From: Alopecurus myosuroides
Taxonomy: Eukaryota; Streptophyta; Magnoliopsida; Poales; Poaceae
Reading direction: 5' to 3'
Assembly (NCBI GenBank): GCA_028641055.1
Contig: CM054060.1
Location: 208,778,445 to 208,842,444, forward strand
Length of the DNA stretch: 64,000 nucleotides
Shown in pieces: positions 48,551 through 58,475 of this stretch. A program made the translations under genes and the position numbers. The notes under the pieces were generated by a model that did no database searches, was not told where the DNA came from, and was given only the letters and a program-made list of their open reading frames with translations. Position 1 is the first letter of the stretch. Every line of letters begins with the position of its first letter.

Positions 48551-50780
48551 TCTGGATTTTATTTCGGAATAAAATTTAAATGGCAATTTTACAGAATAGT
48601 CCCTAGAACTTAGAAACATCATATATTTTTAACCATAAGGCCAAATTTAGCAAACTTGGACTTTTTGAAATCCCCTGGATCTGTAGAATCTTTTAGCACT
48701 TTTCAAATTCAAATTTGAAAAACTTAAATTGGCTCAAATTTAAATATGTTTGTTTGATGAATGTTGGCATAATTCAAATTCTACAAATCGAAAAATTGCA
48801 AATAAAATATATTTGGAAACCTTAGGATGTGTACCTTCATATCCTGTGTTCCAAAATAATTTTTGAACAAGTTAGTTTAGAAATTAGAATTAAGTAGTAT
48901 ATTAAGTATTTTTGGCATGGAATTAATTCTATAAATAATTAGAATATGTTCCCTTAAGAAAAATTGATCCTTTTGGTAACCTTGAACCAGACACATCTTT
49001 GCCCAACCATTTTGGACACACTTGGACCATGACCATGTAATTTTAGCCAAACTTCCATCATAGTAGTCCACCTAGTTGGTTAAGTATTAGAGTTGTTTCT
49101 ATCATTGGTTACCTTTGTTGTTATGGCTATTTTGGAGCCAAGACCAAGTACCTAGTATGTGTAAATCACATACAAGACCAAGTGGTAAAACTTAGACACT
49201 AGTACCTTTGATTTCTATCTACTTCTCCATTTCCCTTTTCTTGCTTCAAGAATCCATCAAGTTAGCAAAATGGAAGACAAGACTCAACCACAAGAAGGAA
49301 CTCCATCTTCAACTTGGTGGCAACTTGAAGAGCTACAAGGAAGATCAATGAAGAAGTTTTGAAGAGAAGACTTAGAATCCACAGGAACTAGAAGCAACTC
49401 AAGAAGTACAAGTGTGAAGAAATTCAGAAGAAAACATCTCCCTCTCTCTCTTTCTATCTTTCTTCTTATATTCTTTCCAATTTGACTTAGTGGTATTTGT
49501 GCCCATCCCATACCCAAACCAAGTAGTGAAGTGAAGATCATGAAGATTTATTAATAACAAGAGAAGCTTCACAACAAGGAGGATACTACAATAGAAGCAT
49601 GAAGATGAACTTCAAGAAGACAAGCATGTGAAGACTTGGAGTCATCCACACAAGTTGAAGAATAACAAGTTGTTTTTGCCCAACCATTGACCCAAATGGA
49701 AAATCCCAAGACTTTATCTTGTTTTCTCTATTGTTAAGAAGTTAGTTGAACAATACCTACCCTAAACCAAAATGGAAAGACTAACTTAGATCACTCAAAT
49801 GTTTTGATAAAAAACAACTAAGTGTTATACTTGTTATGTGCTTCTTTAGTTGAAATAGTTAGATCACTTTGGTGAACTCTTGGAACTTCCTCGACAAGTA
49901 TGGTTATAATAAAGTTAGTTTTCTACAAACTCAACCTATTCCTTCCCAATGTATTGAACCATTATGGAATGAATCTTTCAAAACTCAAACCTTGACCTTG
50001 TCCTAGCCAACTAGGTTACATCCCTTTTTCCATGATTGTTGCTTTGTATGTTTCTTCACTTGTATGATTGTTTGGTAGAATGTTTGTTTATTTTGTTATT
50101 GTGTTTTCAATGAATAGATTGTACGAAGAGCAACGATATTTTGTGAAGAGAGTGTGAATTCTTCACCAACTTCAACAAGGCAAGTAACACACCATCAAAT
50201 ACCCATTATTTTCTATATGCATTAGTTGATTTTGAGTAGTATGCATGATAGGAAATTTTATCTAAGTACTATGCTATGCTAATATCCCAAGTAGTGTGTA
50301 GCCATCCTTTTATATCGTGCTAGTATAAAAGACATTGAACTTAGTAGAATTGCTATGCTCTTCAAATGTTTTATTTAGATGTTGAGGATAAAACTACTAA
50401 GTTTAATGAAACACCTGGGTGGAAGTGGTAAGACTGGTTTATGTTGAGTGTTTCCTCAGGGCCCTTATCTAAGGGTTATTCCACTTGAGGTTGTCACTTG
50501 AGGATGGCCACCCAGGAACAAAGAGATTAATATGTCCTTCTAAGTTTAGTAGCTTCCTGTGCAGCCTTTAGTCATATGGGCTCTGTCTTGATCAACTAAG
50601 TTGAATGAACTCACCAGTGCTTGACCAGTAGATGTAGGGGGTATAGGTTGGAACGGGTCAAGCCTGACGGTGGTGGAATTTCTTCTGAAAGATCTCGTCT
50701 CGATCTTCTCCTTTCCTTAATGCACTCAGGGTGTATAGGATGTTTGGGCTGATTTGAGTCTAAAGGTGAAAGTGCACAAA

Positions 50781-50830
50781 CTCTGCAGAGTCGACAAACT
50801 AAGATCTTAGCCGTGTCCCCGGTCATGGAC
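50781..50830 (+). other. Conserved LTR hairpin cluster I-II-III (solo LTR 4)
   Basis: I: CTCTGCAGAG (50781-50790). II: CTAAGATCTTAG (50799-50810), a 12-bp palindrome unlike that of the other families. III: GTCC-CCGGTCAT-GGAC (50815-50830), a 4-bp stem with an 8-nt loop. Preceded by GGTGAAAGTGCAC. Confidence 0.65.
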
Positions 50831-51120
50831 AATTTGAGCAGCTGGACAAGGAATGACGGAAGAATCTCATCATGCCAACTTCATAATAAAATTTTGATGG
50901 GTGAACAGGGGTAGGAGTTTATCCTGATTTCTATCAGAGGTACTCCTTAATTTAGTTAAGGTTCACTGGTTTCTATCAATGATACCTGTTATAGATGAAA
51001 TTGTTTTATGATAAAAGATAGGAGAAAACTGGCTTTATGCAAACTTAGCCAAAACTCCACTCAGCCAAATAAGCATGTAGTATTAGTCTTGCCATTTATA
51101 TCCACCATAGTGTTACTTGC

Positions 51121-51140
51121 CAATACATTAAATTGTATTG
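51121..51140 (+). other. Conserved LTR hairpin IV (solo LTR 4)
   Basis: CAATAC-ATTAAATT-GTATTG, 6-bp perfect stem with an 8-nt loop, with TTGC before and ACTCCC after. Counterpart of 1857-1874, where the stem is CAGTAC/GTACTG. Confidence 0.65.
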
Positions 51141-51462
51141 ACTCCCTTGTGGTTGCATATTCCATATTGCAGAAGTTTCTGAAGACGAGTGAGGATTTCG
51201 TTTAGGATCTCGAGACTATCGCCAACATGTTTTGCCTGTGGCACATGAAGAAGATGGGCTCAATTGTATTTCTTTGTTTTCTGCTAGTCTTCTAAGACTA
51301 AGCAAGTTGTAAACCTATTTTGTAAAGACTGGATCATGCAATGTAATAGAATTTGATGCATTTTCATGATATTTCATTTTGTACTGTGATGCTAGCAATT
51401 TATCCAGGGACTAGCACAATAACACGGGTGTCCTTACATTATTTAAATGTGGGAACGCTACA

Positions 51463-53555
51463 AGAACGGGGGAATGTTGCCAATAGGTGGGCCCTACCAT
51501 TTTCTTGGGTGTTTCTTGGTCCTAACCTAACACAACCAAGCAATCAGTTCCACTTTGCTACCCCCCTTCCGGCTCACGTAGAGGGGCTAAAACGACAGTT
51601 CTGTCCCTTTCTCCAGCGGGCCTAGGGTTTCTCCGGAGAGGGGTTCCAGAGCGTATGAATCCTACCCAAACCAAGGGTTTGCCATACCATGTGTGTTAGA
51701 GTGTGGCATGTGCGCTGGATTCCCAAGATTCCCTCACTCTTTGTGTCAGGGCTTCACCGATGTTAGATTCTCTCTAATGGGCTCCAGGATACTAAGAGCC
51801 CGAAACTCCCGGATCTGACTGGACGGGGGGAATATTTCCAAGATGTGGGCCCTACAATTGTCTTGGGTGTTCTTTGGGTCTAACCTAAGACAACCAAGCA
51901 ATTAGTTCCACTTTGCTACCTCTTTCCGTCTCACGTAGAGGGTCTATAATGACAATTTCGTCCTTCTCTTTAGCGGGCCTAGGGTATATCCGTAGAGGAG
52001 CTTCAGAGCGTATGAATCCCACCCAAGCCTAGGATATTCCATACCATGTGTCTTATAGTGTGGCATGTGTCTTCGATGCCCAAGATTGCCTCAATCTTTG
52101 TGTTATGTCTTCACCAGCGTCGAATTCTCGCTCGCGGGTTCTATGGCTACTCAAAGCATGAAACTCCCGGATCTGACAGAACGGGGGGAATCTTGCCAAT
52201 AGGTGGGACCTATATTGTCTTGGGTGTTCCTTGGGACTAACCTAACACAACCAAACAATTGGTTCCACTTTTCTACCCACTTCCGGCTCACGTAGAGGGG
52301 GCTAGACCGGTAGTTCCGTCCTTTTCTCCAACGAGCCTAGGGTTTCTCCGGAGAGGAGCTCCTGAGCGTCTTAATCCCACCCAAGCCTAGGGTATCACAT
52401 AACATGTTTGTTAGAGTGTGGCATGGGTATTGGATTCCCAATATCCCCTCACTCTTTGTGTTAGGGCTTCACCGGCGTTAGATTCTCTCTCGCGGGTTCC
52501 AGGGCTACTCATAGCCCGAAACTTCCGGATCTAACGGAACGGGGGGAATCTTGCCAAGAGGAGGTCCCTAACATTGTATTGGGTGTTACTTGGGCCTAAC
52601 CTAACATAAGCAAGCAATTAGTTCCGCTTTGCTACCCCCTTTCGGCTCACGCAGAGGGGCCAGGTCGGCAGTTCCGTCCTTTTCTCCAACGGGCCTAGGG
52701 TTTCTCCAGAGAGGAGCTCCAGAGCGTCTTAATCCCACCCAAGCCTAGGGTATCGAATAAAATATTTGTTAGAATATGGCATGGTTCTTGGATGCCCAGG
52801 ATTCCCTCACTCTTTGTGTTAGGGCTTCACCGGCGTCAGATTCTCTCTTGTTGTTGCAGGACTACTTAGAGCCCGAAACTCCCGGATCTGACGGAACAGG
52901 GGGAATCTTGCCAAGAGGTGGGCCCTACCATTTTCTTGGGTGTTCCTTGGGCCTAACCTAACAAACAAAGCCATTAGTTCCACTTTTCTACCCCCTCCGG
53001 CTCACGTAGAGGGGCCAGATTGGCAATTCCGTCCTTTTCTCCAACGTGCCTAGGGTTTCTTCGGAGAGGGGCTAGCTCCCGAGAGTCTGAATCCCACCCA
53101 AGCCTAGGGTATCACATAAAATGTTTGTTCGAGTGTGCCATGGGTCTTGGATACCCAAGATTCCCTCACTCTATGAATTAGGGCTTCACCGACATCGTCG
53201 GATTCTCTAGTGGTTCCAGGACTACTCAGAGCTCGAAACTCCCGGATCTGTCGGAACTGAGGGAATCTTGCCAAGAGGTGGGCCCTACCATTTTCTTGGG
53301 TGTTCCTTGTGCCTAACCTATCACAACCAACCAATTAGTTCCACTTTTATACCCCTTTCCGGATCTCGTATAGAGTGTCAAGAATAGCAGTTTCGTCCTT
53401 TTTTCTCCAACGGGCCTTGGGTTTCTCCGGAGAGGATATCTAGAGCGTCTTAATCCCACCCAAGCCTAGGGTATGTCATAACATGTGTATTAGAGTATGA
53501 CATGGGTCTTGGATTCCCAAGATTGCCTCAATCTCTCTCGCGGGTTCCAGGATAC
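51463..53555. repeat. Satellite patch E (six monomers)
   Basis: Anchors at 51621, 51978, 52336, 52694, 53049 and 53415 (CCTTGGG in the last); spacing 355-366. Subtypes: end of B, then C, D, E-like, A-like, and one less typical. The last monomer lacks about 30 bp before the Athila-like insertion at 53556. No gene visible. Confidence 0.92.
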
Positions 53556-53793
53556 TGATGCACCCAAAATGCATCTACTTTTCCAAGCACTTTGCATCGT
53601 ATTTCTCTCCGGAGTCCCCCCATAATTGAATAAATCTACAGAATCTGACGCAGTTTTTAGCAAAAGTCTTCTTTCCGTCTATTTTCGCAGGACTTTTCAC
53701 AGGGGACGAAAACCACGTAACTTTTTATGGAAAAGAAGGGGAATGAGCACAGATGGGGCCGGGGGGCCACCCGAGGGCCAAAAGGGGGCCCCA

Positions 53794-53820
53794 CACGCGG
53801 CCAGATTCCTTTGCCGCGTG
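53794..53820 (+). other. U3 hairpin of element 5, 5' LTR (one arm mutated)
   Basis: CACGCGGCCA, loop GATTCCT, TTGCCGCGTG. In the 3' LTR (62019-62045) and inside the element (58035-58061) the second arm is TGGCCGCGTG, giving a perfect 10-bp stem. Confidence 0.6.
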
Positions 53821-53880
53821 GGGTCACCCCTTTTGGGCCCAGATGGCCCACTCCGGCTAGGTCTTCGACGTACCCCTCCA

Positions 53881-53886
53881 TATATA
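53881..53886 (+). promoter_or_regulatory. TATA box of element 5 5' LTR
   Basis: TATATA in a CG-rich neighbourhood, preserved in the 3' LTR at 62106-62111. Places the transcription start about 30 bp downstream, by the usual plant spacing. Confidence 0.6.
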
Positions 53887-54931
53887 GGAGAAACTGACGG
53901 GTTTCGAAGGAGAGGGCTGTTCGCGAAACGGAGCGCCGCCGCCACCACGATCTTCGATTTCGGAGTCAGATTGATCCGGGATTTCACCCCCGGAGGTGGA
54001 ATTTGAGGGGCTTCATCACCATCATCATCACCACCATCATCTGCATCAACCATGAGCTCCATCACCCTCTCCATGTGTGAGTAGTTGCTGTAGGCATGTC
54101 AGGTGTGAGGGGTTTTGGATGAGAATTATCATGTAATTGCTACCCGGTATGAGGGATCTAGGGGTTTGTCTTGAGAATTCTTATGTCTTATGTTGATGCA
54201 CTATTGCTAGGCTTAATGCTTGTTACTAGGGCCCAAGTGGCATGATTTCAGTACTGAACTTACATTGCTACATCATATATTTGAGTTTGGTATCTATCTG
54301 CAATGTGTATTACCTGCTATTATGTTGAACCTGCGAACCCTGAAGTGACAGCTAGGGAAAACAAGGGGATATGTTCTAGTTTGAGGATTATGTGTGTTCA
54401 TGGAGTGTTAATGCGTTGGTCCGGGCTATTCGAAAGGGTAGACCTTAATTACCTGTAGTTCCAAATTGGCCCCGGTGAAATGGGCAGGTAGGACAATAGG
54501 CTTTGTGCAAATTCTCTTGGTTAGTACGCACAATAATTTACAGAACACACACCTACATAAAACTGAGATAGAGAAAGGCCCCGCTGCTAGCAAAACATTA
54601 TTACATGATCAATCTTATCTGTGCAACACCCCGCTGTCACCTCATGCCCGCGTTTTAGTCTCTGGTTTACTTTCATTCTTTTCCGGTGAAAACTGGGAAA
54701 ACACTTGCTCTCCATTTACTTTCTGTTTGTTTACTGTCACTACATTATTACACTCACCACTCTCGCTGAAAGTTTGTTGATACACAGGTGTGGTTGGGAG
54801 TGACGTCCCAATTGCTAAAGTCTCACCGGTATTCTTGTGTTCCCACTGAGTCGAACTACAAATTTGGGTAATACTTCCCATCGAAGACTACGATTGATCT
54901 CCTGCACTTGGGAGCCATCAAGACTGTTTTC

Positions 54932-54949
54932 TAGCGCCGTTGCCGGGGA
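54932..54949 (+). other. Primer-binding site (tRNA-Asp type), element 5
   Basis: TAGCGCCGTTGCCGGGGA, one mismatch (A for G at the second base) to the tRNA-Asp complement commonly used by Athila-type and other plant gypsy elements. It is 11 bp past the LTR end. Confidence 0.85.
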
Positions 54950-55012
54950 GCCTAGCTTTATTGGTAAGACCACTTGTTATTGTCTACTTGCTGCACTTTC
55001 TTGTTCCCTACA

Positions 55013-57691
55013 ATGGGAAAGGGAAAGGACACTTTGAAGGAGGTAATGCCTTCGACTACTCGTTCTGGTAATGATTTTCCTAGTAGACCAAAATTTTCAC
55101 CTAATATTGTTTCTACTGTGGCTGCTAAGAAAAAGAAAGGAATAGCTGGTAAATCACCATTGTCAAAAATGTCTACTAGTACATCTAATGATCAAACACT
55201 TGATAATGTAGACAAAGAACTAGCTTCTGAAATTCCTGAAACTATTGAAACACCTGAGGCAAATGAAACACCTGAAACAACTGAAATTCCTGAATCTTCT
55301 GTAGATGAAAATGTAGAACTTGAGCTAGAAAGAAATGAGACTCGTAGAGAGTATGAATATGGGGCCTCTTCTGAAGAAGAAGAAGAAGCATTTATTGAGG
55401 CCTTTATATCACCTGATTATACAAAACTTGATAAACTCTCTATTTATGATGATGCATCTCTTGGAAACTGTTTTGCTGCTACTAGGAATTTGTGTGGCCC
55501 AGCTATTAGAATTAGAGATAAAGATTATAAATTCAATGTTAATCCTGAGATAATTGAGATAGTTGAGAAGTCTAGATTCTGTGGAAAGGATGAGGAGTCT
55601 CCTCTTGATCATATTGCCGAATTGCATGCTTTATCTACTACATTTGGAAATGATGAAATCCGTCAACATTATTTATTCTTAAAATTGTTTCCTTTTTCTT
55701 TGGGTGAAGATGCTAGAGTTTGGTATAATCATTTAGGACCTTCATGTATTACTAGTAAGGAAGAATGCTTGCAATTGTTTTTCAATAAATATTTTCCTGC
55801 TGAAAGGATACATGCATTAACTGTTGAAATTGGCAATTTTAAACAAGATAAGAAAGAGAGCCTACCCCAAGCTTGGGGGAGATTTGGTAAAATGTGTAAG
55901 AAATGTCCTGGTCATGGTTTTAAACCTCATGAATTGCTTGATATATTCTATAATGGACTAATGGGGGAAACAAGAGACTACCTTGATAGTATTGCAGGGA
56001 ATATCTTTAGGGGCAGAAGTGTTGATGAAGCAATTGAATTACTGGAGTCTATTCTCGAGAATGAAGCTGATTGGAACATTGAGGAGATAGATAAAAATGA
56101 GACACTCCCAGAGAAGGAAGGAGGTATACTCAAATTGAACCAAGAAACAATGGCTGAAGCTTCCAAGGATATTAAAGAGAAGGGAATTAAAACCTCTCAT
56201 CTCAAGGAATTATCTGAAATGGGTATTAAACTTCCTACTGATGAACCATGCTTTCCAATTCAAGTGAACTCTATACTCCCTATGGAAGGTAATGAGGAGG
56301 TAACACCTCCTGTTTATGTCTATTATGTTAACAATTTTGCTTATCATGATAATCCTGAGGAGCGTAAAATTGGAATGACTATCATGGAAAACCATCATAA
56401 AATTAATTTCCTCCGTGAAAATTTAAATGCTAGTGTAGGGGAAGTTAAAAGAATTGTTAAACATTGTGAAATGATGAACAATCAAGTTGAGCAAATGATT
56501 TCTTTACAAAATCAATTGTATGAAAATCTGAATAAACAAAAACAATTATGTGGAGTTAATACAAGGGGAGGTGCAAGCACCCAGGATCGTGATTATCCTG
56601 ATGATCATCCTAAAAGAAAAGAGCAACTTGCTCTTAAAGATAAATCTTTTGCAGGAAAATCTCCCAATGAAAATGAGCATGATGATGACTCCAATGAGAA
56701 AGACAAGGATATTTCTATTTCTGATGCTGAAACTGAGGATGATAATAATGAAGAAGAAGAATCATCTCCACCTGATATTGAACAACATGATGATAATAAT
56801 GAAGAAACTGCTGGTAAGGAGGATCCTCAGCCTCCTATTGAGAAGACTAAGAAGAAGAAGAAACCAAATAAAGATAAAGATAAAGGTAAAGAAAGGGATC
56901 CATGGGTACAAAGACCCATTCCATATCCCCAAGAGGTATCAAAAACAAAAGATGAAGAGAGGTATGGGCAATTTTATGATATGATTAAGAATATGAAATT
57001 AGAGATTCCACTTATTGATGCTATTAAGAATCGTCCATATTCAAAATACATGAAAGATATTGTCACTAATAAAAGAAAGATACCTACTGATGCTATTACT
57101 GCTATGCTTGCTGATTATTCATTTAAAGGAAAATTGCCTGAAAAACGTGGAGATCCTGGTATTCCTACTATTCCATGCAAAATTAAAGAAGCCTATGTGA
57201 AATATGCATTATGTGATTTAGGAGCTGGTGTTAGTGTTATGCCTTTCTCACTATATAAGAAGCTTAATTTGAACAAACTAGTTCCAACAGAAATATCTTT
57301 ACAAATGGCTGATAAAACAACTGTTGTACCTATAGGAATATGTGAGGATGTTCCCATCTCTATTGCTAATGAGTTGATACCTACTGATTTTGTTATATTA
57401 GAAATGCCCGAAGATGATAACCTATCTATTATTCTTGGTAGACCTTTTTTGAATACCGCAGGAGTTGTGATAAATTGCACTGAGAGAAAAGTGACATTTA
57501 ATGTTAAAGGCAAAGAGCACACTATTTATTTTCCCAAGAAGAAACATGTTACAAGTATGAGCACAAGTGTGAATGCTATACAAATAAATTCCATTAAGAT
57601 TGGTAGCATTGAAATACCTATACCACCTCCAGCACCAAGGTATGAAATATTGATGATTGGGACCATTCCAATCAAATTTGAGGTAACTTGA
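55013..57691 (+). CDS. gag-pro: Gag-protease polyprotein of Athila-like retrotransposon
   Basis: 892 residues from the ATG at 55013. A frame-open ATG at 54974 would add 13 residues, but the later one starts a typical lysine-rich gag N-terminus. Residues 1-110 are charged and disordered, with repeated PET-type motifs. Residues about 197-355 match the retrotransposon gag fold (PLDHIAEL start, ENEADW end). A long acidic then lysine-rich linker (about 560-640) follows. Residues about 735-744 are DLGAGVSVMP, the Athila-type aspartic protease active-site motif, and ILGRPFLNTAG (about 805-815) is the protease C-terminal signature. No CCHC zinc knuckle is seen. Gag forms the virus-like particle and the protease processes it. 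The frame stops after the protease where reverse transcriptase should begin, so polymerase must come from another element. Confidence 0.9.
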   Translation: MGKGKDTLKEVMPSTTRSGNDFPSRPKFSPNIVSTVAAKKKKGIAGKSPLSKMSTSTSNDQTLDNVDKELASEIPETIETPEANETPETTEIPESSVDENVELELERNETRREYEYGASSEEEEEAFIEAFISPDYTKLDKLSIYDDASLGNCFAATRNLCGPAIRIRDKDYKFNVNPEIIEIVEKSRFCGKDEESPLDHIAELHALSTTFGNDEIRQHYLFLKLFPFSLGEDARVWYNHLGPSCITSKEECLQLFFNKYFPAERIHALTVEIGNFKQDKKESLPQAWGRFGKMCKKCPGHGFKPHELLDIFYNGLMGETRDYLDSIAGNIFRGRSVDEAIELLESILENEADWNIEEIDKNETLPEKEGGILKLNQETMAEASKDIKEKGIKTSHLKELSEMGIKLPTDEPCFPIQVNSILPMEGNEEVTPPVYVYYVNNFAYHDNPEERKIGMTIMENHHKINFLRENLNASVGEVKRIVKHCEMMNNQVEQMISLQNQLYENLNKQKQLCGVNTRGGASTQDRDYPDDHPKRKEQLALKDKSFAGKSPNENEHDDDSNEKDKDISISDAETEDDNNEEEESSPPDIEQHDDNNEETAGKEDPQPPIEKTKKKKKPNKDKDKGKERDPWVQRPIPYPQEVSKTKDEERYGQFYDMIKNMKLEIPLIDAIKNRPYSKYMKDIVTNKRKIPTDAITAMLADYSFKGKLPEKRGDPGIPTIPCKIKEAYVKYALCDLGAGVSVMPFSLYKKLNLNKLVPTEISLQMADKTTVVPIGICEDVPISIANELIPTDFVILEMPEDDNLSIILGRPFLNTAGVVINCTERKVTFNVKGKEHTIYFPKKKHVTSMSTSVNAIQINSIKIGSIEIPIPPPAPRYEILMIGTIPIKFEVT

Positions 57692-58244
57692 TTTATTGTT
57701 TTATAATAAGTAATAATAAGAATCATGAGCTATATTCTTTACATGTTGCTAATGAGACCTGATCAACCTCATTACTAATGTGGAAATGAAAGGCATGATT
57801 CACAAACATTTAAATTGCATTTTTTTTATGTTATTTGCTTTAAAATTGTGAGACATAGACATAGTATTAAAAAATTTAGAATCAGAAATCACAGAACATG
57901 AAGTTTTAGAAATTCTCTGTAGAAAAGTTTCACGTAAAATTCCAGAAAAATTAGGGGGTCAGTTTTTTGCCCGAAGGGACCAGCAGCCAGTGGGGGAGCA
58001 CCAGCAGGCCACCAGGGGCCAAAATAGGTACCTCCACGCGGCCAGATTCCTTGGCCGCGTGGGATACCCCATTTTTGGCCACAAGTGGATGCTGGGGCCC
58101 ATCCAATGCTCATCTGCTCCCTTTCGACCGAAAACCAACCCCAGTTCATCTCCTCCATTTTTCCCGTGCTCTGTTTCTCCGTCAATCCTCGATCTCCACA
58201 TTTGAGGCAGATTTTTCAAATCTGTTTGATGGAATCACTCCTTG
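57692..58244 (+). other. Inter-ORF region with LTR-like promoter segment and leader
   Basis: Replaces pol. 57692-57950 is AT-rich without genes. 58010-58110 resembles U3 of the element's own LTR: GGCCACC, GGGCCAAAA-like, the CACGCGG hairpin, then ACCCC-T(4-5)-GGCC in the same order. After that comes a pyrimidine-rich stretch and a possible exon ending at 58244. Could be an internal promoter and 5' leader for the second ORF, or a relic of recombination with an LTR. Confidence 0.5.
58035..58061 (+). other. Internal copy of the LTR hairpin (perfect 10-bp stem)
   Basis: CACGCGGCCA-GATTCCT-TGGCCGCGTG, identical to the hairpin in the 3' LTR. Confidence 0.7.
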
Positions 58245-58466
58245 GTATGTAACTCCTTCACTCATCCAATTACTTTTTGCTCCCATGCTTTGTGTATGAA
58301 GTATTTTGCTGCACTAGGTGTCACCTATTATGTCTAAGAACTCCATGAATTTAAGTTTTCTAGTTGATATGGATGCATGATATTGATTAGAGGACTAGTT
58401 ATGGATGCCTTAGCAATGTTTTAGAGTGATACAATTTAATTTTTGTTGAATTTTATTTTGGTACAG
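58245..58466 (+). other. Putative intron before the second ORF
   Basis: Donor G|GTATGT at 58244/58245 and acceptor TTTTGGTACAG|C at 58466, after a T-rich tract. The 222-bp interval is AT-rich like plant introns, while the upstream putative exon is not. Splicing here would place the ATG at 58476 ten bases into exon 2. Spliced subgenomic RNAs are known for downstream ORFs of plant retroelements; this case is inference. Confidence 0.4.
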
Positions 58467-58475
58467 CAAGGTAAC

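Larger units (their letters stand above)
46738..51462 (+). mobile_element. Element 4: solo LTR, 4.7 kb, perfect target duplication
   Basis: Starts TGTAACATCCC and ends AACGCTACA; flanked on both sides by AGAAC (46733-46737 and 51463-51467). No interior, so a solo LTR. Layout: AT-rich (46738-47760), two perfect TGACGTCA octamers, a GC-rich block (47790-48550), AT-rich sequence (48550-49200), an A/G-rich stretch (49250-49700), and a 3' part with hairpin modules. Frames inside are short; the longest (118 codons at 48193-48549 minus) lies in the GC-rich block and is not recognised. The start sequence is shared with elements 2 and 3, suggesting related families. Confidence 0.85.
53556..54920 (+). 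mobile_element. Element 5, 5' LTR
   Basis: From TGATGCACCC to GGGAGCCATCA. A TATATA box is at 53881-53886 in the context CTCCATATATAGG. Upstream, in U3, lies a GC-rich hairpin region (53794-53820). Downstream is a CAT/CAC trinucleotide-rich stretch at about 54011-54049. The frames within it are shared with the other LTR in broken form and are not genes. Confidence 0.9.

Noticed and set aside
49270..49362. 30-codon ORF starting MEDKTQPQEG in solo LTR 4
   Set aside because: Looks faintly like the start of a gag leader peptide but is too short and isolated to support.
53626..54006. 126-codon frame in the element 5 LTR
   Set aside because: Crosses U3, TATA box and transcript start; the corresponding frame in the other LTR is broken.
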